Source: Panopea generosa
Taxonomy: Eukaryota; Mollusca; Bivalvia; Adapedonta; Hiatellidae
Assembly: GCA_029582155.1 (NCBI GenBank)
Contig: CM055901.1
Span: forward strand, 45,537,580-45,601,579
DNA: 64,000 bases
Reading direction: 5' to 3'
The translations under genes and the position numbers were made by a program. The notes beneath the pieces are model-generated. The model was not told the DNA's origin, searched no databases, and saw only the letters and a program-made list of their open reading frames with translations. Shown here piece after piece: positions 46,480 through 59,713 of this stretch. The number at the start of each line of letters is the position of its first letter. Position 1 is the first letter of the stretch.

Positions 46480-48835
46480 CTATAGTATAATAAATAATCT
46501 ATACATTAAATGTCAAGCTATAGTATAATAGACAATTTATAGTTTAAAATATAATTTATAGTATAATAAACTATTTATAGTATAATAAAATGTAAAGTTT
46601 AATAAACAATTTATAGTATAACACTACAATCTATAGTATATAATTGTGCAGTCTGTTGTATAATAATAATAATACAGTTTATACTATAATATACAATATG
46701 TAGTATAATATATAATTTTAGTATAACATACACTCTTTAGTATATATACAGTCTATAGTATAACATACAGTCTATAGTAAAACATACACTCTGTAGTATA
46801 TATACAGTCTATAGTATAACATACAATCTATAGTCAAACATACAATCTATAGTATATATACAGTCTAAAGTATAACATACAGTCTATAGTATAACATATA
46901 ATCTATAGTATATATACAGTCTATAGTATAACAAACAATCTATAGTATAACATACAATCTATAGTATAACATAAATCTAGTATATATACAGTCTATAGTA
47001 TAACATACAATCTATAGTATATATACAGTCTATAGTATATATACAGTCTATAGTATAACATACAATCTATAGTTTATGTACAATCTATAGTATAACATAC
47101 AATCAATAGTAAAATATACAATCTATAGTATATATTCAGTCTATAGTATAACATACCATCTATAGTATATATACAGTCTATAGTATATATACAGTCTATA
47201 GTATAACATACAGTCTATAGTATATGTACAATATATAGTATAACATACAATCTATAGTAAAACATACAATCTATAGCATATATACAGTCTATAGTATGTA
47301 TACAGTATATAGTATAACATACAATCTATAGTATATATACAATCTATGGTATATAAACAGCTATACTATATGAAGTATAATATACAATATGTAGTATAAT
47401 ATACAATATTAAGTATAATATACATTGTGTAGTATAATATACAATATGAAGTATAATATACAATATGTAGTATAATTTACAATTTAAAGTATAATAAACA
47501 ATATGTAGTATAATATACAATATAAGTATAATATACAATATGTAGTACAATATTCAATCTACAGTATAATACCTAATATGTAGTATAAAATACAATATGT
47601 AGTTTATTATATAATATACAGTATAATATACAATTTAAAGTATAATAAACAATATGTAGTATAATATACAATATGAAGTATAATATACAATATGTAGTAT
47701 AATATACAATATGAAGTATAATATACAATATGTAGTATAATATACAATATGAAGTATAATATACAATATGTAGTATAATATTCAATCTACAGTATAATAT
47801 CTAATATGTAGTGTAAAATACAAAATGTAGTTAATTATATAATCTACAGTATAATATACAATTTAAAGTATAATAAACAATATGTAGTATAATATACAAT
47901 ATGAAGTATAATATACAATATGTAGTACAATATTCAATCTACAGTATAATATACAATATGTAGTATAAAATACAATATGTAGTTTATTATATAATCTACA
48001 GTATAATATACAATTTAAAGTATAATAAACAATATGTAGTGTAATATACAATATATAGTATAATATACAATATGAAGTATAATATACAATATGTAGTACA
48101 ATATATAATATATAGTATAATATACAATATGTAGTACAATATATAATCTATAGTATAATATACAATATATAGTAGAATATACAATATGTAGTAAAATATA
48201 CAGTCTATAGTATAATATACAATATGTAGTATCATATACAATTTATAGTATAATATACAATATGTAGTACAGCAATCTATAGTATAATATACAATATGTA
48301 GTACAGCAATATATAGTATAATATACAATATGTAGTATAATATACAATCTACAGTATAATATACAATATGTAGTACAGCAATATATAGTATAATATACAA
48401 TATGTAGTATAACATACAATTTATAGTATAATATACAATATGTAGTATCAAATACAATCTCTAGTATAATAGACAATATTAAGTATAATATACAATCTAT
48501 AGTATAAAATATAATATGTAGTATCATATACAATCTATAGTATAATATACAATATGTGGTTTAACATACAATCTATAGCATAATATACAATATGTAGTAT
48601 CATATACAATCTTTAGTATAATTTACAATATGTAGTATAATATACAATCTATAGTATAAAATACAATATGTAGTATAATATACAATGTGTAGTATAATAT
48701 TACAATCTACAGTATAATATACAATATGTAGTATAATATACAATATGTAGTACAATATATTATCTATAGTATAATATATAGTAGAATAAACAATATAGTA
48801 GAATAAACAATATATAATAAAATAAACTATATATG
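46480..48835. repeat. AT-rich array of about 19-bp units
   Basis: The unit is AGTATAATATACAATATGT or AGTATAACATACAATCTAT with many variants. The left part (46480-47340) is rich in CTATAGTATA and the right part in ATGTAGTATAATA. It ends directly at the mosaic SINE at 48837. Frames rich in Tyr, Ile and Leu on the minus strand are by-products. Confidence 0.92.
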
Positions 48836-48836
48836 G

Positions 48837-49096
48837 GGTCCTTCGTGACAAAATGGTCTAAGGTCACTTACCTCTGGGGCATACAAAATACTTGAAAAAT
48901 GTCGCAAGAAGCTTCTGCGTTTGGCGCTCAGAATTTAGAGGATAATTTTAGGTCTTATCATTCTGATGTCAGTACTGGTTGGGGTTTCATACCATGTGAC
49001 TGTGGCATGATACTTTAGTGTGGCAGCACTAAACGCCATACAACAACAACAATATAACCTGTGACATGTTGAACATTGTTTTAAACACCATTAAAA
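48837..49096 (+). mobile_element. Mosaic SINE: family A head, family B body, family A tail
   Basis: The first 45 bp match the family A head (GGGGTCCTTCGTGAC, TGGTCTAAGGTCAC). From about 48883 the sequence is family B body without its tRNA head (AAGAAGCTTCTGC, GGCGCTCAGAATTTAGAGG) to CCATACAACAACAAC. From 49051 it returns to the family A tail (TATAACCTGTGACATGTTGA, TTAAACACCATTAAAA). The middle of family A is missing, so this is a replacement rather than a simple insertion. Confidence 0.7.
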
Positions 49097-50857
49097 AAAG
49101 AATTAAACTGGGTTTCAGATATTATTCAGTTTTCTCATGAAAGTGCAAATCGGTCATTTACGAGTTTGTAAAAAAAATTAGTTGAATAATTTTGATGATA
49201 AATGAGCAGGAACGTAAGATTCTTTTTTATCACCAAACTAAAAAAAAATGGTACAGTTTGTTTACCATTTACTTAACAGATCATCTCGAAAGGAATGACA
49301 ATAAATCAGACATATTAGTTTCCGTGCATCATGATATCATGGAACGTCTCTAAACAACATAATTTTACCATGACAAATCAAAATAGTTTCTATATTTGGG
49401 CAAATTGATTAGTAGTTAGGCATTTTACATGTGAAAGCTAAGTTAACAGAAATCACCAAGCGATGAATGGGAAGTGAATTATACTAGGTTAATATGAAAA
49501 ATATGTCAAGGGTTTATAACTTTCTTGCATCATAAATTATGTGATCAATGAAATTTTGAATTAAAAAAAAATCACATTAACATAACCAAAATATTAATCT
49601 AGCAATATTAAATATGGTCTGTATGACAATCAATACAAAACAAAATGAAATGTTGCTCTCTGCATTTTGATTTGCTAATTAATTAAACAATTAAGTTTTG
49701 CAATCACTTGGGAAATCCCACAATATTCAGTATTACAATGTCAGTCATAATTTCTTATGACTTTGTTATCAGTAATTTTGAAGAATTGCTCACCTTTACA
49801 AAGGTAAATATGGTTTCAGATAGGTTAACCCCTTATCTGTAAAGGGCTTACGTTGGCCAATCTATGTATATAGACTTTGCCCATCATAATGCCCAAACAA
49901 GTTTGATTTTAAAATTAAGCTATTCCATTTTGTTGAAAGAGTGTTTGAAAATCTCATCTTTTCTATTTTCTTTCTTTTATGATTTTTTTGTCTGATTCAA
50001 TGTTTATTGCATTGTATGTGATATTCTAGACTTTATCTTTCATATTAAAGTTTAACAAATTCGTAAGTTTCTGCCACGTTCATTATCAGTACACCTGTGC
50101 CATGATAACCTGTACACCCTTCTGCCATCAAGTTGGACTTGTCCAACTCAGGGGTGACATATCAAAGTCTAAAGTGGAGCACATGCTTGGAGCCCATATA
50201 ACTAGAAGCAGTCCTCATGGTTGCAGCAGATGCAATCTGAAATGGTTGTGGGAGTTGGGGGTTGGAGGACCAGTCTGTCTGATTGTGTGGAAGGGATGAA
50301 TCACATGATTTTGGACATTTATTCACCATGATTGTGAAAACTTTTGGAAATGGTTTTAAATATGGTGTCACCATGTGGGGCAGATGTAGTACTCTCATGC
50401 TCTATACTCAGCCATGAAAAAGGATTCAGATAGATGAGAAAAGATTCTATAATAGGTTTGATTTTTATTTCATTTAAAAAAAAAAATGTAATTCAGATTG
50501 AATTTTAGACATTTTGTTTAACAAATTCTTGTCCTTAGTGTGTGTTTTAGACATTTTGTTTAACAAATTCTTGTCTTAAGTGTGTTTCATGTAACAATCA
50601 TATAATTTCCTTTATAAAAACTTTTGTAAAAAATATTTTGTAATAGTTATAATAATCAAAGTTATTGAGATAAAAAAATAAAAGGAAGAATTACACATTT
50701 TCGTATGAATACATTTTAAAATGAAATTTTGTTTCAGAAACATTTTAATGACAATAATTGGAACATAATATTATTGGGATTTGTGAAACATTCAGTCCCA
50801 TTTTCTTCCAAGACACAGCTCATGTTTTATGGGACAATATTATTTTTGGCTCAGGAG
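49097..50857. other. No confident gene
   Basis: 50100-50400 is less AT-rich than its surroundings but has no consistent frame with splice sites. The 41-bp duplication at 50503 lies here. Confidence 0.35.
50503..50588. repeat. Tandem duplication of about 41 bp
   Basis: TTTTAGACATTTTGTTTAAC and AAATTCTTGTCCTTAGTGTG occurs twice in a row with small differences. Confidence 0.8.
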
Positions 50858-51014
50858 AATCGATAATGGACAGTTGACTCTGTGTGGCTTTGCGTTGGAA
50901 GATTGGATCTTCGCAGACAAACAACTTGCCAGATCTAACTCTTCCAGCTCACCGCTGCATGGTCTGCATGTGAAACTTACAAATTACACCGCGTGGATAA
51001 TCACCATTACGTGA
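50858..51014 (+). CDS. Candidate exon, GC-rich against its surroundings
   Basis: After TATTTTTGGCTCAG the frame reads RIDNGQLTLCGFALEDWIFA then DKQLARSNSSSSPLHGLHVK and LTNYTAWIITIT, ending at TGA (51012-51014). Base composition is clearly more balanced than the surrounding AT-rich DNA, which suggests coding or recently inserted sequence. It could be a terminal exon, or could splice at GTGAATG near 51009. Not recognised. Confidence 0.3.
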
Positions 51015-52744
51015 ATGGTCTTTAACATCTTTCTGTTCTTACCTCTAGCTCTTCTTTTCTTACCTGTATCATTCCTTTTCTTTCTTCTACTTTAATTCTG
51101 TTTATACTTTGGTGCAAATAGTAAATAGGCTGTTAAAAGATAAATTATAGGGTTTTTTCTAACTTTTTATCACGTTCTTCATTGTTAATACTGAAAAGCA
51201 ACACTCTTTCAATAATTTGGGTTAGTTTCATCAAGTATGTGTTACATTTTTTGATATTTTATTCTCTTTTCATTAATGAGGTTCATTGACACTGTTAGAT
51301 GCTTGGATAGTTCTTCCTTCTTCTTCATAAAACATGTTAAGTGCTTTTTGTGAAGGAACATCATATAAATATACAATTTAAATAGAAACTTGAAAGATCA
51401 TTAATGTTACACTTGTATGCAGCTCTGATTTTCATCTTCCTCACTGGTCGTATTTGTTTCTATTTATTGTATAGTTTGGACTACAGGATCTGCCTGCTTG
51501 GTCTGGTCATTTATATTCTGTGTAATTTCACAGTAATTACCAACCAATATATCCAGCTTTTTTTACCTCTGTAAGAAGCGATTTAATTGGATTCATAATT
51601 GCTTGCTCTTTTGGTTTGTGTTCTTTGTTAGCATTACTGTGCATCTATGTTGGGTAAATGTTGAGCTGATATTGCAGATTTATGCATGGTCATCACATCT
51701 TCATGGCCGTGTTTATTCAAGTACATGTCTTACAATATATGGGTGAACATGTAGCTGGTCATAGGAATGTTTGTAGTGATGATTAACTGAGAATACTCAA
51801 AATTAATAAAGCAAAATCCAGTTAAATGATTTAGTGCTTCAAGTTGATTGTAACTTGATTCAAGTGTAAATGTTTAATAATGCTTTGGGAGAGATTTTTT
51901 TCTCTAATAAAAAGAATTTATGATCTGTAATTTTACCATGTTCAGATTTAAGAGGAAGCAACATTGGAGGATTTGGCTATGTTTTGATTTAAATGCGAGT
52001 TTGTCTGAGTTTCTTGCATATTCGAATATGTAATTGCAATCATTTACAGCCATTTTGGTATGAACTATTCTTTTCATTAAGATATAAGTTTTGAACTTTC
52101 TTTTTTTTCAATGAATTAGAAAAAACAGTCTTGAATTCTATTGTCATTAAATTTAGAGATCATTTTAACATCTTTCTTTGCTCAAGTATTGATAAGAATA
52201 TTAGTAAAACTGACTATGCAAAATTCTTAATAGTTTTAACTGTCTGAAAATTAGGAAGCAGAAATTTGTCTGGTAGTGAACTATCCCCAACATTTACAAT
52301 CTAAACTTATGGTGGTTTTGCATAAGTTTTATATGTTTATGGACACTTGAGATCACTTTGGGTAGATTTACAATATCTTGTAGGACATGTATTATTAATC
52401 ATTCTTCCTTCATGGCAGGACTTAGATATATGAGGTTTGTACTGATCTCTGACTTGTACTAAGGTATGTAGTATGCAGTGTCAGTTTTATATTGGATTCT
52501 CTGAACTTTCACTTGGATTTCCTATAAAACAGGACAATAAATAAAAATTTAGTCCTTGCTTATGATTTGTCATTCAAAACTAATGTTATAACATGGAAGT
52601 CTTGCACAAATGATCAATTAATTATCAAATGTTTATTTTGCTGTTGAATGTTGTTCCTCCCTGCAGTTTTGCACATACTTAATTGAGTTTAAACTGAAAG
52701 TACAAAAGATTTTTGTTATATACAATGTACAAGCTACACAGCTG
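51015..52744. other. No gene seen
   Basis: T-rich sequence without supported exons or clear repeats. Confidence 0.45.
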
Positions 52745-53015
52745 ATATGCTCAGTCTGTAGCATGTCTGACTATCAATACAGGTAGTGTGAGTTTGAATC
52801 CCAGCCTGGCCGCAGTCTCAGTGATGGTTGGTTTACAACATTATGGGTCATTATCATTCATCTCTCACCACTGATTCAAATATGGAAGTTATTAGTTAAT
52901 TGTGGAGATGGGTGTGCTAGAGTACTGGTTAACCTTTCAGGATCATGAGAAATAGTGGTTAGGCTAACTGATCATCTGTTAGCTCCTGATGGCATAAAAG
53001 TTATGTTTAATATCA
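52745..53015 (+). mobile_element. SINE family C
   Basis: It has a decayed tRNA-like head with B box GAGTTTGAATCCC, the body (CATTCATCTCTCACCACTGA, GAGATGGGTGTGCTAGAGTA) and the end GTTAGCTCCTGATGGCATAA. Confidence 0.7.
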
Positions 53016-53047
53016 AACAAGATCAATACAAGCTGAATATTATTCTT

Positions 53048-53281
53048 AGGGTCTTCCATGGCTGAGTTGTCTAAGGCACCGTCTCAAGATCACTTTGCCT
53101 CTCATCGCTAGGGTTGTAGGTTTGAGTCCAGCTCAGTCCATACACTTTATGTGAGTTACTTGCGTAAGGACAGTGGTTCTACTCAGATTAATTCTGACAT
53201 CTTCTGCCACCAATAAAACTGGATATGCCATGTATAACCTGAAATGTGTTGAAAATGGTGTTAAACCACATTAAAAAAAAA
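53048..53281 (+). mobile_element. SINE family A, nearly full length
   Basis: It has the tRNA-like head (TGGCTGAGTTGTCTAAGGC), B box (GGTTTGAGTCC), and the tail GAAATGTGTTGAAAATGGTG with TTAAACCACATT and an A run. Confidence 0.8.
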
Positions 53282-54168
53282 AGAAATAATAATATTCTTA
53301 ATATTAGCATGTTCAGTCAATTGGTAAAATTTGCTGTATAAGGTTGTGGAATACTTTATAAGAGCCTTATAGGTAAAACAAAATCAAACACCATGATCGC
53401 GATGTCACACTTGATGTATATCTAACATTCAGAACACATCAGTAAGTAATTCTGCAAACATTTGATATTGACAGGATCTATTAAGAGTCAATATACTCTT
53501 AAACACATGTCTGGGTGATGGACAACTTTTGTTTGCAGATGACTCTGTAATATTGTCATTGGTAAATAAGCGTAATGGAGCACTTTTAAGTCTTAATAAG
53601 AATGCAGGATAGGAACTTTAGTTTTATGATCGTAGAATTATGTAATTGGAAGTTTGAAGTACTCTTTTTATGTTTTAGTGTTGACCTTTTTTATCTTGGT
53701 TTTTTGGTTTTAAAGTTTCACTTAAGACTAAAAATTATTGTATGATTAGTTGTGTATAATCTGAATTTCAGTCTGTTTGTATTGTCAGAGACTTTAGTGA
53801 TATTTCGTATCATAACAACGTTCTGTTGAAATTTGATTGCCTTTTTGTTCATTGTTTTGGGAGCACGGTTTAGTCTGAGGTTTTAAGTCACCAGCAAAGT
53901 GAAGTTGGCTTAATATAATGGCTATCATTTTCCAAAAGTGTTTTCTGCTATATTTCTTTGTTAACTTTTTGATCACCATATCAATATGACCTGTCAAATA
54001 GCACATGTATGAAATTCAACATGATTAATGTTTAAAACATAGAGACAATAACTGATTAATTGCAGCAATATCTGTATAGATATGCATGTGAAGTAAGGAA
54101 GTAGATATCAGCTTCTCCATCAGTACTACAATGAAATATTGAGAGTCACCAAGATTTTTTTTAAGGTA

Positions 54169-54412
54169 GAGGGTCCATTATGGCTGAGTAGTGTAAGGTG
54201 CCATCTCAAGATCACTTACCTCTCACCACTAAGGTTGTTTGTTCAAGACCCGCTCGCTCCAAAATTTTATGTGAGAAAACTTTGCCAGTTACTTTCAGTT
54301 TTAGAACAACCATGGTTCTACTCAGATTCATTTTGAATTCTTAAAACTGGATTATAATTCCATATATAACCTGAAATGTGTAGAAAATGGCGTTAAACCC
54401 CATTAAAATAAA
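54169..54412 (+). mobile_element. SINE family A, nearly full length
   Basis: The head reads ATGGCTGAGTAGTGTAAGG. The 3' end reads GAAATGTGTAGAAAATGGCG and TTAAACCCCATTAAAA. Confidence 0.78.
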
Positions 54413-57400
54413 AATTATATGAAAAAAGAATCTCTTAGGTAAACATTGTAAACATGTGAATATTTAACCATTAAACCCATATATTGAGTCTTAGGAATTA
54501 CCATACATAACAAATGCATACATTAAGATAATATTTCTATACATTTCATGTTCTGAATATAAGCAAGGTTCATGGTTAGAGACCACCAATATATTATACA
54601 GGTACTTATCCCATACATGTACGTGCGAAAACAAACTTCAAGTTTTTATACAGGCAAAGTGTTATATGCTTTGCTCTCCAGTTTGTCAAACAAAATTTAT
54701 TTCATTAATTTATCAAAAATGCTCTATCGCGTTTAAATTCATTAGTTTTGTTTCTACCAATGTTTACCCACCAAGTAAACTTATATTTGCTAAGTGAGGG
54801 AACTATTCTTGGGGGACCTTATCAGGGTTGTATATTGTGCATATTTGATGATTTTCATGTTCTGATATTGAATTTGAGATCTGACAAAATATTATTGGGC
54901 ATTCCCTGATTGTCATGACGTGTGTACATGTGGCTCGTACTGATAGGACGCCGCTAGGTCACAGATGGAATTTAGGTCAATGACAGAAGTTGACCGTCTC
55001 AAAATTAAAGACAATGTTTACACATATTTTAGTAACCATTTTCGGCTATTTTTCCGTCCCCTGTTGATTCATAGCCCGCAAAATATGTGGAAGGGTTTAC
55101 AAAATTAAGCGTCAGATGTAGGTTTGTACTTGTCCATGTTTATATAAAAAAAGGAACCTCCATGGGTAGATGACAAAGTTCTTAATTTTTAGGTAGTCAT
55201 GGACTGATTTACATTAGTTAGTAACCAATTATCTGTAACTAAGATTTTCAATTATTTTTAAACAGAAAAATGCCTTTGTATATTAATTGTTAGAAATAAC
55301 AATAAAGAGTACTTTGAGATATCACTTTGGTAGTTAAATTGAATCCTGACTTTCTGTATTATATTTGCATGAGATGAAATTAATATCTAAAATTGAACTT
55401 GAAATCAACATGCAAACATGCAAAATTGATGTGAATTTTAATGAATGAACAAAGAAAAATAGCTTTTACCCTAAATATATTTGCAGAACTACTTATTTAT
55501 TAATAAACTAATTCAATAATTGGAAACGTCTAAAAAAAAACAACAACATTTTAGCTGAGACTTTTACAGAAATTTTTAGAACAGAATAAAGCTAGATTAA
55601 TTGTTTAAGTATACGCAGAAGTTTGTTGTTTTATCACTGATAGTGTTGTTTTCAAGTATTTCCTTCATTTTGAAGGGCATTATAGGGATCCTAAGATAAG
55701 CTACCTGGTTTAAAAAGATTGCCATATCTTCTGTCATTAATCTTACTTACAAACTACCTGAATATGGCAGTAGTGCCAAAACTGTGTATGTTATTGATAA
55801 ATTGGTTTTTTTTGATAAAAATGTAAGAAACTGATAAAACAGGAATTTATCGACATCGTTTATCAATTGTGTTTCTAATTCCACACACTTTACAAGACAA
55901 ATTGTGGAAATTTTATGCTTTTATTAACAGAGGGTAGATTATATGTTGTTTTAAAATGATTAATGGTTTCTTCATTGGCATGGCACAGAACTTGTCTAAT
56001 GAAAAATGCTAAGTTACTACGTGTGGTTGTTTGTGCAACAATCAACCCTCATATAAGAACCACATTGATTTTTTTTTGCCTGTTTATTTTTTTATTTTTT
56101 TTTGTAGAAAGTATATACTAGCTTCATCTTAGTCGTTTAGTAAATTTCCATATCATTTTTTATGTGGCCTTTTATAATAGCATGTAGTCAGTCTACATGA
56201 GGTTCAGGCAATCTAAAGGTTAGTCATCTAAATAGGGTTCTGTTTTTCTGGATGTTGTTTGGTGACTGTATTAAACAAACAATTTCTTGTTGCAAGTTAA
56301 ACAAGGTTACAAGCCTTTTTCACCAGATTTGGCTTATCAGCTGACTGGTTTTATTTGGGACAGCTTATATATAGAGGATTCCGTTAATCTGCTTATTTCC
56401 CAGCACCTCAGTATTAAACACTTCATAATACTTCATTCTTATCTCATGCAGTACCTGCAATATCTGTTTCTTCTTGTTTCTTTTCTTTCTTATTTCTTTT
56501 CTGAAAAAAAAAACAACAACAACATACATTAACCAACTTCTAGATGGAAGCCATTTGTTGGATATTGGAAACTAACATTATCACTGGATTTACTAACCTG
56601 AAAGATCTACTAACATGGATGGATTGACTAATTTTCATTAATGTACTAACACCCAGGTTGATTGAGAAGTTTTTGCTACTTTGATGTCTTCAAGAAATTA
56701 CTGGTTTTGTTATGGAGTGGAGAGAGTTTTATCTCATCAGTCTCAGAGTAGAAGGTGAGATTCAACTCCTCCAACTGCACTCATCACCAAATTGCTGCTA
56801 TTTACAGTAACACAATCATGAAAGTTGGCTATATTTAGTAACAAGATAATGGAAAAAAGGAAAATAATGAGTTGGCTATTTTTAGTAACAAGATGGAAAC
56901 AGAAAAATAATGAAATTGAACAGCTGTATTTAGTAACCAGATAATGGAAACTAGCCATTTAAAGAAGCGAACAAATGGAAGTCAGCTTGATGGTAACACA
57001 TCAGCAGTGAAAGCAAATTAACAGTTGTGGAAACCAACTTCTAAAAATTACACAGTAATGTATCAACTATTTATAGTAACAAAATAATGAAAAACAATAC
57101 AAGTTTAATGAAAGAGAGCAGTAATGCGATCTAATGAAAGAAAGAAGCTGGCAATGAAGAATAATTTTACCAATGTGATCATAGCACTGTTGCAAGGTTT
57201 GTTCTCTTAATATTATAATATTAATAATCATAAAAGTTATAATGAGATGCAATGTCAAATTATGCAGATTTTTATTGTGTATTATTAGACTTTAGCCATG
57301 TTAGGACAATACAATTCCCAGGCAATACAAACTGAGGTAAGAGCATTATAATGAAAAACGCAAATTAAAAGAAAAATAAGATGCTGGTAACAAAATCGAA

Positions 57401-59309
57401 CGTTATAATGCCTATGTGTTGATTATAATACAGTATAACTGGTTGCAATGTGTCATTCTGAAGTCTGTTAAATTGTATTCCACAGTTCCAACCTGGTGAT
57501 TTAATGAAACTTGGCACACAGCAAGAACATTGTATAAAGATGAGCCCACTGTATTGTCATGTAATTAAGGTTCATCTGATTGCTTCTCACTTACCGATAA
57601 ATTTTTTGACTCTGAAAGAAATGACATCCACATCAACAACTATTCATTTGTCCAGACAACTCCTTCCAAAACCAGTTCAAATGGGACTTTAGGTGTGCAC
57701 CACATACACGTGTGTCTGCAGAACTCTCTGACCTGGATTGGAGGTTAAAAGACTTGGCCCCATGCTCAACTCAAGATTTCATGCTTAAACTCAAAAAAAG
57801 AATGGACTCGTTATAACAAGGTAAATGCAGATAGCTGTAACTTCCTACCTCCAATCTGCATTAATACTTTCAAATTCAAGGCTGAGTCAAGTGTTTTATT
57901 TAATACGAAATTGTGTTTGAGTATGAAATTGGATTGAGTAAGAAAAATTTTTCACAACCATGGGGCCTGATGTCTTTTCATTCACTTTTTACAGTGAATT
58001 TCATTTCAACATTACAAGACCTGATAATACTTCTATTGTACATTATGTATTGTTGTTCACATAATTTTATGATTTACAAACAATGTACACACAGATCATC
58101 CTGCCACACAACTTGCAGTCAGGGATTAAAGTTGAAGTACATGTATATCAATTAAAATCTCATAACATACAAAAATATAGCTTTCATAGCTGGGTTTTTT
58201 TTTCAACCATAAACCTTTAATTTTTTAAAAAAGGTAATAATGTTGTAATTAATCAAAACATTTTTTCAATCCTACCCAATTTGAGAATTAGAAAAACACG
58301 CATTTAACTAATTCACTTCTGCCCATGGTAGATGCCAATGTACATACCTGTGCATTAGGATTACAAGTGTTAGAATTTAGATCAAGATTTTTTTTTACAT
58401 TAAAACTTCCCTGGGGTCATTATCCAAACATTCCAACCAGTGAGCTTAGAGGTAGGCCTGGCATCAAGTAGCTGAATTTTCTTCTTTTGTTTGCCTTACA
58501 AAAAAAAAATCAGTTTTAAAACCTGTCTAATACCTAAAAAAATATATAGAAAAACATGTTAAATAACCATTTTAACTATATTACTAAAAAGTCTATTGTC
58601 AATTTTGTGAATTTTAAAAATTGATATAGGCAAAACTTAAATAAAAGTTTAGATATTGAAATATTTCACATGTTGGATCACGTCACCATTATCAGCATTA
58701 ATATGCCAGCAATTAGTTAGGTAGCCTACTTAAGTTGACAAATTATCTAAGACAAACACATTTACGCTGAATTTTGATCAATAAATTATCTCTCAAGTAA
58801 TCACATGCTGATATTACGTATCTGTACAGATCGAGTTCGTCCCTTATCTGTATCTTGAGACCTGATATGGCTGGATTTACCACTTCAGTTGACTAAAGAT
58901 CGCTGTTTCCATGGGAACCATGACCAACTACACCTTGGACATCATGTGATGTCAGTTTTGCTAAGATAAATTTGATAAATAGCACATTGAGCTTTCCGAT
59001 GGATGATAAACGCAGTTTGATGAGACTTTAAATTTTAATTCTTTGTTGTCTTTGTATTTTGTTAGAAATAAAAACTAAAGTGTGATATATCCCCTGCTTG
59101 AACTCTAGCATGAACTTTGAAAAACACACTAAGAGACCATTTTTTTCTTTCTTGAGACCAAAATTTGCAAGTATGCAGCGACAACTAATATAGAACCAAA
59201 TACTGTTACCCATACAATTTCTCCATCTGTCATGGTAAACTAGACATCAAAGGTTGAAATTTGGATTTTCAAGCTCAAGTCTAAAAATATTCTCAAGAAT
59301 GGTTGGTTG
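54413..59309. other. Mostly featureless AT-rich DNA
   Basis: The only exon-like segment is near 56294. 56820-57090 has decayed repeats of TTTAGTAACAAGATAATGGA. Nothing else was recognised. Confidence 0.4.
56294..56450 (+). CDS. Weak exon candidate
   Basis: After the AG at TTGTTGCAAG the frame reads GYKPFSPDLAYQLTGFIWDS then LYIEDSVNLLISQHL, before becoming a low-quality hydrophobic run. There is no strong donor; ATGCA then GTACCT near 56450 is possible. It is listed because the first 35 residues look less random than neighbouring frames. It may be a shadow. Confidence 0.18.
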
Positions 59310-59713
59310 ATAGGACAGTAGTTGTAACACATGTAGGACCATAGTTGTAACACATGTAGGACCCTAGTTGTAACACATGTAGGACCTTAGTTGTAACACA
59401 TATAGGATCTCTAGTTGTAACACATGTAGGACACTAGTTGTAACACATGTAGGACCCTAGTTGTAACACATGTACGACCCTAGTTGTAACACATGTAGGA
59501 CTGTAGTTGTAACACTTGTAGGACCCTAGTTGTAACGCATTTAGGACCTTAGTTGTAACACATGTAGGAATGTAGTTGTAACACATGTAGGACCCTAGTT
59601 GAAACACATGTAGGACCCTAGTTGTAACACATGTAGGACCCTAGTTGTAACACATATAGGACACTTGTTGTAACACATGTAGGACTGTAGTTGTAACACA
59701 TGTAGGACTCTAG
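59310..59713. repeat. 23-bp minisatellite, left part
   Basis: The unit is TAGGACCCTAGTTGTAACAC, ATG, about 17 copies. It is interrupted by the hAT element at 59714-62003 and resumes afterwards. Confidence 0.95.

Noticed and set aside
47344-48851. Tyr/Ile/Leu-rich minus-strand frames
   Set aside because: Translation of the AT-rich array of about 19-bp units; no gene features.
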